Origin: Limivivens faecihominis | Lineage (GTDB): Bacteria > Bacillota > Clostridia > Lachnospirales > Lachnospiraceae | Length of the DNA: 64,000 nucleotides | Assembly (NCBI RefSeq): GCF_020686945.1 | Contig: NZ_JAJEPR010000011.1 | Coordinates: 38,788 to 102,787, forward strand | Direction of reading: 5' to 3' | Shown: in pieces, positions 51,099-60,369 of the stretch | Layout: each line of letters starts with the position of its first letter | Numbering within the stretch: the first letter of the stretch is position 1 | The notes under the pieces: generated by a model | Told to the model about the DNA's origin: nothing | What the model saw: only the letters and a program-made list of their open reading frames with translations | The model's database searches: none | Position numbers and translations under genes: made by a program

Positions 51099-53160
51099 TC
51101 TGATTTTTCGAAATAGCCACCGCAGCCGAAAGGAAAACGGTCTGTTTTTCAGCTCCCTAGTAATTTCTATTATTGCCTTTTATATGATTCTTTCCATCTC
51201 CACCCAGGATGTAATGATTTTTTTGCAAAAAATGGAGAGCGATGCAGTGAACAAACTCTTGCTTCTGATTCCTGTGTTTTACGGAATGACCCTGGGGATT
51301 CTTTTCTTTTTGATTTACTTCGCCTGCAAGTATCAATTTGAGCGCAGACGCCACGAGTTTGGTGTCTATCTGATGTTGGGAATGCGCAGAAGCAAACTGT
51401 TCTGGATGCTTTTGGTGGAGGATTTGTTAAACAGTATTCTGGCACTGCTCATTGGCTTGCCTACGGCTGTAGTGCTTTCGGAAATCGTTAGTCTTGTCAC
51501 CGCCAAGCTTGTGGGTATGGGGATCATCGGCCATCATTTTTCTTTGTCTTGGTCCGCAATGAAATGGACACTGGCAGGATTCTTGGGTATTAAACTGCTG
51601 GCACTTCTGATTTTGAGCGGAAAGATTAGTCGACAGGAGATTGGAACTTTATTATCCCAGCCGACGAACCGCCCCAAAAAGCAAATGCCCTCCGTTATCT
51701 ATGGGCTGGCTGCTGTATGCGGAAGTGTGATGTTGGCAGTGGCTTACTACATGGCGATTCAGGGAATTGCATGGACGAAGGTAAGTATGATGGGGCTGAC
51801 TTTACTGTTGGGTTCGGCTGGTACGATGCTGCTGTTCTACGGAATGCGGGCACTGATTGCACTGATTGTTAAAAAAGGCAATGGAAATAAGCAGCTTCAT
51901 GTATTTACCTTCCGTCAAATTCAGGAGAATGTCATTCATCAGTCAAGCTCCATGGCAATCAGCTCTCTGCTGATTCTGGCAGCACTGTGTTGCTTTGGTG
52001 CAGGCGTGGGAATCGCAGGAACAAACAATCTATCCACCGGTCATGTAATCGACTATACCTTTGAAGATTATACCGTTGAAGATTCGGCGCAGGTTCTTCC
52101 AAATATACAGGCAGCCCTGAAAGAAAACGGTTTGGAAAATCAGTTTTCTGAGCTTTTTGAAATGAAGGTTGGGCATATTCGCACCACAGAAGATTATGAG
52201 AATGCCTACAGCATGGACGCTGTTATGGACTCTCTTCGGAGCCTGCCCCAGTCGGAAGATCGGGATGTCCTTCTGAACAATCTTGGTTATGCCACATACC
52301 CGTATTTGATTTGTCTGTCGGACTATAATCGTTTACTGGAATTGTCCGGCAGGCCCGTCATTAAATTAAGTGAAGATGAAGCCGCTGTTTATATAGGTTC
52401 CGACTTTACTACTGTAAATCGTACCGCAATGCTGAACGGCATACTTGCTGAACAGCCTGAAACGGAACTGGTTGGCAGTCCGATTTATCTTACTGGAGAG
52501 GTTCAGTCTGTAAATTTGATTACGGATCGTTCTATTACTTTGTCCTTTGCATTGATTCTTCCGGATGAAGCCTTCTTCTATCATACCCAAGGAATGTATG
52601 ATACGTATGTGAATGCGGTACTTAGTGAACAGGCTATGGAAGGAAATAGCCTTATGACTGCCTATTCTGGTCTGAACGAGGAGCTGGACGAAATAGGTAT
52701 CGAATATGAAAGCTATCTTCAGAACATGGGACGCCAGCTTTTCTATACTGTAGCATCCAGCTATATCACCCTCTATCTGGCGATTGTGTTCCTGGTGGTT
52801 GCCAACACCATTGTGGGTGTTCAGTTCCTGATGAGCCAGCAGAAAACCGGGCGTAGATACCAGACCCTGATCCGCCTGGGAGCCACTTACGAAACCCTTT
52901 GCCAGTCTGCCGGAAAGCAGATTGCGTGGTTTATGGGACTTCCTGTATTGGTTGCAGCTGTCAGCAGTCTGTTTGGAGTCAGAGCGTTGTTTACAGGGAT
53001 ACTCTCGTCCCGAACCCGTGGGACAGTGTCTGAAATGCTGCTTGTATCTGCTGCTATGATTTTGCTGCTTTGCGTGATAGAATATATTTATATGAGAGTG
53101 GTCAAGCACTCCAGTGATCGGTATTTGCTGACACTGATGCAGCCGCAGAGAGAAGAATAA
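51088..53160 (+). CDS. BceB-like FtsX permease
   Basis: A 690-residue permease with ten predicted helices, the FtsX motif RRRHEFGVYLMLGMRRSKLF after helix two, and a large extracytoplasmic domain between helices seven and eight (about residues 320-545). This is the BceB architecture. In such systems the loop and the kinase sense transporter flux together. The start is in the end of the ATPase gene after GGGAGGGG. Full length and intact. Confidence 0.92.
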   Translation: MFSNLIFRNSHRSRKENGLFFSSLVISIIAFYMILSISTQDVMIFLQKMESDAVNKLLLLIPVFYGMTLGILFFLIYFACKYQFERRRHEFGVYLMLGMRRSKLFWMLLVEDLLNSILALLIGLPTAVVLSEIVSLVTAKLVGMGIIGHHFSLSWSAMKWTLAGFLGIKLLALLILSGKISRQEIGTLLSQPTNRPKKQMPSVIYGLAAVCGSVMLAVAYYMAIQGIAWTKVSMMGLTLLLGSAGTMLLFYGMRALIALIVKKGNGNKQLHVFTFRQIQENVIHQSSSMAISSLLILAALCCFGAGVGIAGTNNLSTGHVIDYTFEDYTVEDSAQVLPNIQAALKENGLENQFSELFEMKVGHIRTTEDYENAYSMDAVMDSLRSLPQSEDRDVLLNNLGYATYPYLICLSDYNRLLELSGRPVIKLSEDEAAVYIGSDFTTVNRTAMLNGILAEQPETELVGSPIYLTGEVQSVNLITDRSITLSFALILPDEAFFYHTQGMYDTYVNAVLSEQAMEGNSLMTAYSGLNEELDEIGIEYESYLQNMGRQLFYTVASSYITLYLAIVFLVVANTIVGVQFLMSQQKTGRRYQTLIRLGATYETLCQSAGKQIAWFMGLPVLVAAVSSLFGVRALFTGILSSRTRGTVSEMLLVSAAMILLLCVIEYIYMRVVKHSSDRYLLTLMQPQREE

Positions 53161-53179
53161 TTGGGAAGGAGGTGCTGTC

Positions 53180-53857
53180 GTGAAAAAAATTGCTGTTGTG
53201 GAAGATGAAGTCTATATGCGGGAAGAACTCTGCAATATGCTCCAAAAGGACGGGTATCTTGTGGAGGCAATCACCGAGTTTGAAGATGCCGCTCAGCTCT
53301 TGGCAGCCCTCCGTCCTGACCTTGTGATCTTAGACCTGAATTTGCCGGAGATCAGTGGCTTTCAAATCTGCCAGGAGCTAAAGAATAAAACAGCTATCCC
53401 CGTCCTGGTACTGACTTCCAGAGACCAGGTAAAGGATGAACTGCAAGCGTTCCAGTTGGGTGCAGATGAATATTTGACGAAGCCGTGCAGAAAAGACCGG
53501 CTTCTTGCCAGGGTATCCAATATTCTCAAAAGGTATGAAGGCCGTACCAACCTCATAGAGGGATTGGATTTCTTGTTGGACCAGCAGACTTACACACTTT
53601 ATATTCATAACACCTCTGTGGTGCTTCCCAAAAATCAGGGAAAACTGTTGGTTGCTCTTTTGGCCAGTGGTGATGCTCTGGTCACGACGGAGCAGCTTTG
53701 CTTAGCACTATGGGGAACCACAGAATACATAGACGAAAATGCCTTGCAGGTTAACCTGACCCGGTTGAAAAAGACGATGTCCGGTCTGGAGATGAAGCAA
53801 CGAATCGTTGCGGTTCGTGGGATGGGCTATCGTTTGGAAGCGGAGGTATCTCCATGA
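53180..53857 (+). CDS. BceR-like response regulator
   Basis: A 225-residue OmpR-family regulator with Asp52 as phosphoacceptor (LDLNLPEISG), a TSR switch, and a C-terminal winged helix ending RGMGYRLEAE. GGAAGGAGG precedes the GTG start. It overlaps the kinase gene by four bases. It should activate the ABC genes upstream. Confidence 0.92.
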   Translation: MKKIAVVEDEVYMREELCNMLQKDGYLVEAITEFEDAAQLLAALRPDLVILDLNLPEISGFQICQELKNKTAIPVLVLTSRDQVKDELQAFQLGADEYLTKPCRKDRLLARVSNILKRYEGRTNLIEGLDFLLDQQTYTLYIHNTSVVLPKNQGKLLVALLASGDALVTTEQLCLALWGTTEYIDENALQVNLTRLKKTMSGLEMKQRIVAVRGMGYRLEAEVSP

Positions 53858-54879
53858 AGCAGTTTTGGCGCATAATAGAACGGTACTACCCTTGGCTGCT
53901 GTTGCTGCTGGGTGTGGATTGCTTTTGTTTTATCATTTTTTGGATTTCTGACATTCAGGCATTTCAGACCTTGATTGGGTTAGTGGTTCTGACAAGCATC
54001 CTTCTGTTTTCGGCGATCCTGTTTGTACTAAACAAGCGGGAGACCACCCGCCGGGAGCTGTTCCGGGATTTCCTCAGTGATCCTACCATCTGCAACGAGG
54101 AAAGGCTGCTCAGTGTCATCAGCCGGGAAGAAGGAGAATCTATCCGGCTTCTGGCCTCAGTTTTACAGGAACACAAAAATGAGAGTAGCAGTATGGCAGA
54201 TGCCCTACGGGACTATGAAGAATATGTGGAAGGCTGGGCACATGAAGCGAAAACGCCCCTGTCGTTGCTGACCATGCTTTTGGATAACCGAATCGACGAA
54301 ATATCGCCTTCCCTGCAAGCTAAGTTGGATTATGTCCGTAGTCAACTTCAGGAGAATGTCACGCAGATGCTTTACTATGCCCGGTTAAAGAGCAGTACAA
54401 AGGATTATCGGTTTGAAGATGTCAATTTGAATGACTGCTTGGGGGAAGTTCTGGAGGACTATGCCCCACTTCTGGAAGAAAAGCAGTTTGTAATTCTCAA
54501 CAAACTGCAATCTGAAACAGTTTATACAGACCGTAGAGGGCTTCAGTTTATGTTGGGACAAATCGTGAGCAATTCCATAAAATATAGCAGTGATAGTCCC
54601 ATGCTAACGATTTCCATGATACATTCGGAGACCGCAGATGTCCTTTCTGTTGAGGATAACGGCATTGGTGTAAAAAAATATGATCTGCCGTATATTTTTC
54701 AAAAGGGCTTTACCGGGGATTCTACTGACAGCCGAAAGAAAGCTACTGGTATAGGGCTTTACCTGGTTAAGAAGATGGCTGACGATCTAAACCTTCGTCT
54801 GGAAGCTACTTCCCAGTGGGGAAAGGGCTTTAAGATAGTCATTTTCTTTCCAAAACTGGGATCCAACGGTGGAAAATAA
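53854..54879 (+). CDS. BceS-like intramembrane-sensing histidine kinase
   Basis: A 341-residue kinase with two closely spaced N-terminal helices (about 15-33 and 39-58) and almost no external loop. The H-box is HEAKTP with His130. N-box NSIKYSS and G-box GIGLYLVKK are present. The lack of a sensor domain is typical of kinases that read transporter activity, so it partners the BceB-like permease. Confidence 0.92.
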   Translation: MKQFWRIIERYYPWLLLLLGVDCFCFIIFWISDIQAFQTLIGLVVLTSILLFSAILFVLNKRETTRRELFRDFLSDPTICNEERLLSVISREEGESIRLLASVLQEHKNESSSMADALRDYEEYVEGWAHEAKTPLSLLTMLLDNRIDEISPSLQAKLDYVRSQLQENVTQMLYYARLKSSTKDYRFEDVNLNDCLGEVLEDYAPLLEEKQFVILNKLQSETVYTDRRGLQFMLGQIVSNSIKYSSDSPMLTISMIHSETADVLSVEDNGIGVKKYDLPYIFQKGFTGDSTDSRKKATGIGLYLVKKMADDLNLRLEATSQWGKGFKIVIFFPKLGSNGGK

Positions 54880-54894
54880 TATAAACAGAAAAAC

Positions 54895-54919
54895 GCCCGC
54901 AGGATTTTCTCCTGCGGGC
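54895..54919 (-). terminator. Terminator between kinase and DUF6061 gene
   Basis: GCCCGCAGGA (54895-54904) and TCCTGCGGGC (54910-54919) form a perfect 10-bp stem. The U-run is on the minus-strand side (GTTTTT), so it mainly ends the DUF6061 transcript; it may also stop the kinase transcript. Confidence 0.8.
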
Positions 54920-54928
54920 AGCATGTTG

Positions 54929-55177
54929 TCAGCTATCCAAAGGCTTGTATTCTGTTACAGTTTTCAAATAGGTTTCGGGATCGCCGTTCAAGATAAGGTC
55001 TGCATATCCAATCGGGTCATTGTAAATCAGATAGTCAAGCTCTGACCGTTGATATATATTGTCGGCAACCTCGTTCTCCACTGCAATGGTATCAATCGCA
55101 ATCATGCTGCCATCGGCGAATTTCAGTTCTACACAGCAGTTATCCATATTGTAGGCACAAGATATTAAGGTCTTCAT
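54929..55177 (-). CDS. DUF6061 family protein
   Basis: An 82-residue acidic protein that I recognise as DUF6061 (CAYNMDNCCVELKFADGSMI, then YQRSELDYLIYNDPIGYADL, LILNGDPETYLKTV). It is common as small ICE cargo in gut Clostridia; its function is unknown. GGAGGACATACC precedes the ATG on the minus strand. Flanked by hairpins on both sides. Confidence 0.75.
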   Translation of the reverse strand: MKTLISCAYNMDNCCVELKFADGSMIAIDTIAVENEVADNIYQRSELDYLIYNDPIGYADLILNGDPETYLKTVTEYKPLDS

Positions 55178-55210
55178 GGTATGTCCTCCATAATTCGTAA
55201 TATAAAGCGA

Positions 55211-55250
55211 AAATCCCGTCTGACTTCCTGTTAGAAATCAGACGGGATTT
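55211..55250. terminator. Perfect 13-bp hairpin upstream of DUF6061
   Basis: AAATCCCGTCTGA (55211-55223) pairs with TCAGACGGGATTT (55238-55250). It lies upstream of the DUF6061 start on its strand, so it is either the terminator of a lost gene or a leader structure. Confidence 0.6.
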
Positions 55251-55323
55251 GTCCGTATGCACCACGGAAACCGTCAACTAACAGTTGATAAGTAAATTAG
55301 TTCCTTATCACTGTTAAGCCAAC

Positions 55324-55434
55324 ATGAATAACAAGTTAGAAGTAATCGGCATTGATCATGGCTGGTCAATGATGAAAACAATCTTTCGGGTATTTGTCAC
55401 AGGTGTTAAGGAGATTACAAGTCTGATGTTATAA
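55324..55434 (+). pseudogene. ParM/StbA-like fragment
   Basis: A 36-codon frame starting MNNKLEVIGIDHGWSMMKTI and continuing FVTGVKEIT matches the N-terminal phosphate-1 region of the ParM-like actins of Clostridia ICEs, then stops after SLML. The rest of the about 330-residue protein is absent and transposase sequence follows. A remnant from which a transposon insertion and deletion removed the rest. Confidence 0.65.
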
Positions 55435-55436
55435 GT

Positions 55437-55769
55437 TACTATGAGCAGAAAACATTCTGGTCTTTATGCTGTTACATGGTGCGCAGCCGCAAAGGAATCA
55501 AAATGCTGATAAATCTGATAAATATCAGCTATTCCTCAATGAAGCTTTTGCCTTATGTTGATGACAAATTTGCCGGCTACAGGAATAAAAGCGTTCAGGA
55601 TTTCAGATTTGCCCTAAGCGAAGGAATTCGTAGCCAGGTATTTTTTGCCACTTTCGTGGAGAAAGTCGAAAACCAGATAAAATCAATCTCTGTCATAAAT
55701 GCCTCTAAACTGTTTTTACATCGTAGTGGTTATGCAAGTTCTAAATTTAAAAATAATTTTCACGAATAA
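55437..55769 (+). pseudogene. C-terminal transposase fragment
   Basis: In frame from 55437: YYEQKTFWSLCCYMVRSRKG, then NISYSSMKLLPYVDDKFAGY and RFALSEGIRSQVFFATFVEK. I recognise this as the C-terminal end of a DDE (IS4-like) transposase of Clostridia. The N-terminal catalytic core is missing, and it abuts the ParM fragment. Confidence 0.65.
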
Positions 55770-55842
55770 CTAACTTTTCTATATGCTGAATTGTCATAAA
55801 ATATAGATTATTAAATTTGAAAGCAGATTGAAGGTGATAAAC

Positions 55843-56568
55843 ATGAGAAGTTATAAAAGGTATACCAGGCGAAAGAGACTTTTGAAGCAAATCGCTGTGG
55901 TTGCTTTAGTGTTTATATTGGGATTTGTGCTTTTGCGGGCTGTTTCGTATATGGTGATTCAGGGTGAAATTCCGATGATTAACAGTTTTAATCTATTTAG
56001 AAGAGAAGCTGATACTTCTTTTGGATGGAACTTGATTCTTGTAAATGACGATTATTGTGTTCCCCGTAATTATGAGGTAGAACTCACAGAATTATCAAAC
56101 GGAGAAAAAGTGGATTCGAGAATCTATCCTCAGCTTCAGCAGATGTTTGATGATGCCAGAGCTGAGGGACTTGAATTATTTGTAAGAGAAGGGTACAGGA
56201 CAACTCAGGATCAGAAAGATATTATGAATGAAAGAATTCAGCAGTATCAGAATGAAGGCTATTCACGTGGGGAGGCAAAAAAACTTGCGAAAGAATATGT
56301 TGCCGAACCTGGAACAAGTGAGCATGAACTTGGGATAGCCGTTGATATCAATGCGGATACGTCCAAGTGTTCTTCGGATGCTGTTTATACATGGCTTGCC
56401 AATAATGCATATAAATATGGTTTTATTAAAAGGTATCCTGATAATAAGATAGAAATTACAGGAGTGAACAATGAACCCTGGCATTATAGGTATGTAGGGG
56501 TGGATGCTGCCCTGGAAATGCAGGAAAAAGGATTGTGTCTGGAGGAGTATATCGAGACTCTAAAATAA
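55843..56568 (+). CDS. VanY-type D,D-carboxypeptidase (M15B)
   Basis: A 241-residue membrane-anchored peptidase. A helix at about 16-34 follows a basic start. Zinc ligands are His161 and Asp168 (SEHELGIAVDI) and His214 (EPWHYRYVG), with the GYRT motif before them. I choose the ATG at 55843 after GAAGGTG. It trims the terminal D-Ala of peptidoglycan stem peptides outside the cell. VanY proteins accompany van clusters, but no vanHAX is here, so by itself it would give little glycopeptide resistance. Confidence 0.85.
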   Translation: MRSYKRYTRRKRLLKQIAVVALVFILGFVLLRAVSYMVIQGEIPMINSFNLFRREADTSFGWNLILVNDDYCVPRNYEVELTELSNGEKVDSRIYPQLQQMFDDARAEGLELFVREGYRTTQDQKDIMNERIQQYQNEGYSRGEAKKLAKEYVAEPGTSEHELGIAVDINADTSKCSSDAVYTWLANNAYKYGFIKRYPDNKIEITGVNNEPWHYRYVGVDAALEMQEKGLCLEEYIETLK

Positions 56569-56671
56569 AAATTAAAAAATAATTTATCTTTAACTAACTT
56601 TTTATGCTTGTTAGGTGTCTTAGTATATAGGAGGGTAAAATATAGGGGGCAAATGAGGAAGGAGGAATGAG

Positions 56672-57187
56672 ATGACTTCTGACTTCTTATTACTACAGAA
56701 AATCAGAAACGGCAACAACCATGCAGGTAATCAGTTTGTTGAAAAATATTATTCTTTTATCTATCAATATTGCTTTCTGCACATCCACAATCAAGAATGT
56801 GCAGAAGATATGGTACAAGAAACTTTTGTGAGGTTTTTCGGAGCGCTGATGAGCGGAGCTGAAATAGGAAAGGCGAAGAGCTATCTATACAGCATAGCGG
56901 GAAATATCATTAAAAACTACTATAAAAAAAAGAAGGAAATATTATTGGATCAGTTGCCGGATATAGAAAAGGATAATCTGTCAGAGATAGAAATCCGGAT
57001 TGATGTAGAACGGGCGTTAGATCTGCTTCCGGAAGAAATAAAAGAGACGGCAATCTTGTTTTTCTTTCAGGGGTTAAAACAAAAAGAAATTTCTGATTTA
57101 TTACATATAAAATTATCACTTGTAAAATATCGTGTTTCGAAAGCAAAAGAATTACTGTCAAAACAGTTGGAGGAGGGAAGAGATTGA
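56672..57187 (+). CDS. ECF sigma factor
   Basis: A 171-residue sigma-70 factor with region 2 (ECAEDMVQETFVRFFGAL) and region 4 (LKQKEISDLLHIKLSLVKYR). GGAAGGAGG precedes the ATG. Its stop overlaps the start of the membrane protein gene by ATTGA, the usual coupling of an ECF sigma with its regulator. The operon continues with an ABC exporter. Confidence 0.9.
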   Translation: MTSDFLLLQKIRNGNNHAGNQFVEKYYSFIYQYCFLHIHNQECAEDMVQETFVRFFGALMSGAEIGKAKSYLYSIAGNIIKNYYKKKKEILLDQLPDIEKDNLSEIEIRIDVERALDLLPEEIKETAILFFFQGLKQKEISDLLHIKLSLVKYRVSKAKELLSKQLEEGRD

Positions 57188-57948
57188 AGCAGTATCAGAG
57201 AAAAATCAAGGAGTATAAATCCTTGATACAGAAGGAATATATACAGGAAACGGCAGTTTGCACAGTAATGGAACGGTGTTCAGACATTGTGAGCCGTCAG
57301 GATAACAGACGGGCGTCGTATTTTGAATTTTTATTTGAGCAGTTCAAATTTATCAAGAAAAGATGGTGGGCCCTGCAGGGAGGAATCCTGTTTCTGCTTT
57401 GGATTCTGCTGACGGACTCAGATGGAGGAGCAAATACAGAGCGGACACTGGGGGCTATGTCGGTGATGTTTTCTGTGATGATCGTACCTGAAATCTGGAA
57501 GAACCGGAGATTTTCTGCAGTCGAGATCGAAAAAACGGCATTCTATTCACTGCGCCAGATCTGTGCTGCAAGGACATTGCTATTTGCAGCAGTGGATCTG
57601 GTTATGATTACAGCTTTTTTCAGTATTTCAGTTTATACGCTACAGATTTCGGCATACCGGCTCATCATAGATTTTCTAGTTCCGTTTAATGTTTCCTGTT
57701 GTATCTGTTTCCGACTATTGTATAGCAAATGGAATGATATGGAGTATATTGCCGTTTTTCTAAGTATAGCCTGCATACTGATCTGGACGCTGATTGTGTC
57801 GACAGATTCTATTTATCAGAGAATTTCGATGCCGATTTGGGTTGGCTTACTGATTATATCATTTGGTTATCTGATCTTTTGTGTTCACAAATCGCAATGT
57901 AACTGCGAAATAAACTGGGAGGTGAAGTCGAGTGGAACTGCAATTTAA
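57184..57948 (+). CDS. Multi-helix membrane protein, probable anti-sigma component
   Basis: A 254-residue protein with a soluble N-terminal part (about 60 residues) and six predicted helices (about 62-80, 92-106, 128-152, 160-180, 190-207, 218-236). It starts at TTG after GGAGGAGGG. The position between ECF sigma and ABC ATPase and the cytoplasmic N-terminus suggest an anti-sigma factor, but no zinc-binding HxxxCxxC motif is visible. It could instead be a transporter subunit. Confidence 0.6.
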   Translation: MKQYQRKIKEYKSLIQKEYIQETAVCTVMERCSDIVSRQDNRRASYFEFLFEQFKFIKKRWWALQGGILFLLWILLTDSDGGANTERTLGAMSVMFSVMIVPEIWKNRRFSAVEIEKTAFYSLRQICAARTLLFAAVDLVMITAFFSISVYTLQISAYRLIIDFLVPFNVSCCICFRLLYSKWNDMEYIAVFLSIACILIWTLIVSTDSIYQRISMPIWVGLLIISFGYLIFCVHKSQCNCEINWEVKSSGTAI

Positions 57949-58822
57949 AAATGTAACAAAAGATTATGGAGATGTACATGCAGTAGATCACGTAACATAT
58001 TCTATGGAGAAAGGTGTATATGGGTTATTGGGAGTAAACGGAGCGGGGAAATCCACTTTGATGCGGATGCTGTGTACAGCGATAAATCCGACAAGCGGAG
58101 AAATCTTGTGGAATGGAAAGGATATCTTCAGTTTGGGAGCATCTTATAGAGGGATACTCGGTTATCTGCCGCAGAATTACGGGTTTTATCCGGATCTTTC
58201 AGTGTATGACTACATGATGTATATTGCATCCATCAAAGGACTCCGTCCCATTGTGGCAAAGAAAAGGGCTTTAAAACTGCTAGAGCAGGTCGGGCTGGCT
58301 GAAAAGCGGAAAAAAAAGATGCGGACTTTATCAGGAGGAATGATCCGGAGAGTCGGAATTGCTCAGGCGATGTTGAATGATCCGCGGATATTAGTATTGG
58401 ATGAGCCAACCGCCGGTCTTGATCCGAATGAGAGAATCCGGTTCCGAAATCTGGTCAGCGAATTGTCGGAAGACCGCCTTGTCCTGCTGTCTACCCACAT
58501 TGTGTCAGATGTCGAATACGTGGCAAATGAAATCATATTGATGAAAGAAGGAAAATTTTTCTATACAGGAACATCGGATGAGATTATTTTGTCTATGGAT
58601 ATGTCAGTATGGAATTGTACTGTGCCTAAAAGGGAACTGAATAATTATATGAAGAAATATCTGACTGGAAATGTAAGGACAGTTGCCGACGGAGTGGAAC
58701 TAAGAGTCCTTTCAAAAACGCCGCCGGCAAGGAATGCAGTACAGGTGGAGACAACACTGGAGGATGCATTTCTTCTGTATTTTGGAGAAAAGGCAGGTGA
58801 TAAAGATGATGTTCAAATATGA
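57932..58822 (+). CDS. ABC transporter ATPase (CcmA/ABC-2 type)
   Basis: A 296-residue ATPase with Walker A GVNGAGKST (34-42), signature LSGGMIRRVGIA, Walker B ILVLDEPTAGLD, and a 70-residue C-terminal extension. The GTG start follows GGAGGTGAAG and overlaps the preceding gene. It drives the ABC-2 permease next to it. Likely an antimicrobial-peptide or envelope-stress exporter under the ECF sigma. Confidence 0.92.
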   Translation: MELQFKNVTKDYGDVHAVDHVTYSMEKGVYGLLGVNGAGKSTLMRMLCTAINPTSGEILWNGKDIFSLGASYRGILGYLPQNYGFYPDLSVYDYMMYIASIKGLRPIVAKKRALKLLEQVGLAEKRKKKMRTLSGGMIRRVGIAQAMLNDPRILVLDEPTAGLDPNERIRFRNLVSELSEDRLVLLSTHIVSDVEYVANEIILMKEGKFFYTGTSDEIILSMDMSVWNCTVPKRELNNYMKKYLTGNVRTVADGVELRVLSKTPPARNAVQVETTLEDAFLLYFGEKAGDKDDVQI

Positions 58823-60011
58823 GTTGAAAAAGATCTTTTCTAAGCGGATTAATCAGGTCTTGCTTGCGGCAGTGCTTGTGGTGACGATTATTTATTCCGG
58901 TATGGCAATCGGAAGTATGCGTTATGTGGATGAAGAGGGGCAAGATCACACTGGGATTGAAGCGGGACGGCTTCTGGCTGAAAATATCAATCAATGGAAA
59001 GGAAAACTTACAGCGGAGAAAATTTCCGAAGTAATAGATGATTACAAGACGATATCGGCCAAATATCCAGATGAAATACCAAATACAGAATATGGAAAAA
59101 CAGTACAGTCATATTACGATATTTATAGTTTTGTAATTGGCATAATGACTCCAGATTCAGAATGGAATGAAAGTGTAGTAGATCAGCTTTCAGATGAACA
59201 GCTACAGAATATCTATACAATCTATCAGGACAATATGAAGAAAATAGTGGAAGAGTATGGTACTACACCTGAAAAGAGAAGTTATCTGGAAAGCGTTTAT
59301 AAAAAGATAGAAATACCTTTTACGTTCGAAGCAAAAGATTCCTGGGCTACGATGACAATGTACGCACAAACTTATGTACTGTTAATGGCAGTGATCATAG
59401 GTTTTTTGGTAGCCGGTATATTTTCCGGAGAGTTCCGCCCGGGAACAGAGGATGTTTTTTTGGCCACTAAATATGGAAGATCGAAGGCAATAAAAAACAA
59501 GATTTTTGTGGGAATACTTGTGTCAACGGTTACCTATTGGATCGGAGTGGGTATATTGTCTCTTATCTCATTTGCAGTAATGGGAACAAGTGGATTTTTC
59601 ACACCGTATCAGATTGATGATCCATACAGTATTTATGTTATGACATATGGAGAATATTATTTGCTGATACTTGTGGGCGGATATATCGCAACGATGTTTT
59701 GTGCTGCTCTGACTATGCTGGTGACAGTTAAGATGCATACACCGAATTTGGCGGTTTGTATCCCATTTTTCCTGCTTTGTATGATGCCGTTTATCGCAAG
59801 AGTATTACCGGCATTTGATGATTTTTTCAATTTGCTGCCGACTGTATTGACTAATATTTTTAATGCAGTGAGGACGCCGATTATTTTTCAGATTGGTTCG
59901 TTTGTATTTTGTCAGATTTCGTTCTTGATGTTCCTGTACATCGTATTATTTATTGTACTGTTGCCTTTAATATATAGAGGTTATAACCGATATGGATTAA
60001 AGAAGAAATAG
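58806..60011 (+). CDS. ABC-2 type permease
   Basis: A 401-residue permease. One helix at about 17-37, a large external domain (40-190), and five C-terminal helices (about 200-220, 245-270, 290-315, 325-345, 370-395). I choose the ATG at 58806, after AGGTGATAAAG; tandem ATGs there make the exact start uncertain by one codon. It pairs with the ATPase upstream. Substrate unknown. Confidence 0.85.
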   Translation: MMFKYELKKIFSKRINQVLLAAVLVVTIIYSGMAIGSMRYVDEEGQDHTGIEAGRLLAENINQWKGKLTAEKISEVIDDYKTISAKYPDEIPNTEYGKTVQSYYDIYSFVIGIMTPDSEWNESVVDQLSDEQLQNIYTIYQDNMKKIVEEYGTTPEKRSYLESVYKKIEIPFTFEAKDSWATMTMYAQTYVLLMAVIIGFLVAGIFSGEFRPGTEDVFLATKYGRSKAIKNKIFVGILVSTVTYWIGVGILSLISFAVMGTSGFFTPYQIDDPYSIYVMTYGEYYLLILVGGYIATMFCAALTMLVTVKMHTPNLAVCIPFFLLCMMPFIARVLPAFDDFFNLLPTVLTNIFNAVRTPIIFQIGSFVFCQISFLMFLYIVLFIVLLPLIYRGYNRYGLKKK

Positions 60012-60041
60012 TATTACAATCTAGAAAAGGGGTGCACTACT

Positions 60042-60272
60042 ATGCTGAGAAAGTTGAATTGTTTTTTAAACATCGTTATTGGTTCATTCATAGGAGTTTT
60101 CATTGGGTTCGGAATTTATAAGTTCTGGCACTTCAAAAACTATCCAAATTTATATGCCATGCAGTCTGCACCATGGTACACAGAGTTGCTGTTGGATGGT
60201 GCCTTGGTGGCAGTTTTGGTGGTCGTATGTATTATACTAAAGCTGATTATTTGGAGGAAGTTAAAGCCATAG
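60042..60272 (+). CDS. Small two-helix membrane protein
   Basis: A 76-residue protein with two helices (about 8-26 and 50-69) separated by a short loop with conserved-looking FWHFKNYPNLYAMQSAPWYT. AAAGGGGTG precedes the ATG. Last gene of the ECF/ABC operon and probably a subunit or regulator of the exporter. I have seen similar small proteins at the end of such operons. Confidence 0.65.
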   Translation: MLRKLNCFLNIVIGSFIGVFIGFGIYKFWHFKNYPNLYAMQSAPWYTELLLDGALVAVLVVVCIILKLIIWRKLKP

Positions 60273-60369
60273 GTGTCAAGTGAGACTGCCATCAGATCAT
60301 AAGATGAAAAAATAAACGTAATTGAAAAACCAATCATCAAAAAAGGGCACTGGAGAAAAAACCAATGCC

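Noticed and set aside
55843..56568. A vancomycin-resistance cluster
   Set aside because: Only a VanY-like carboxypeptidase is present; no ligase, VanH, VanX or VanRS genes are near it.
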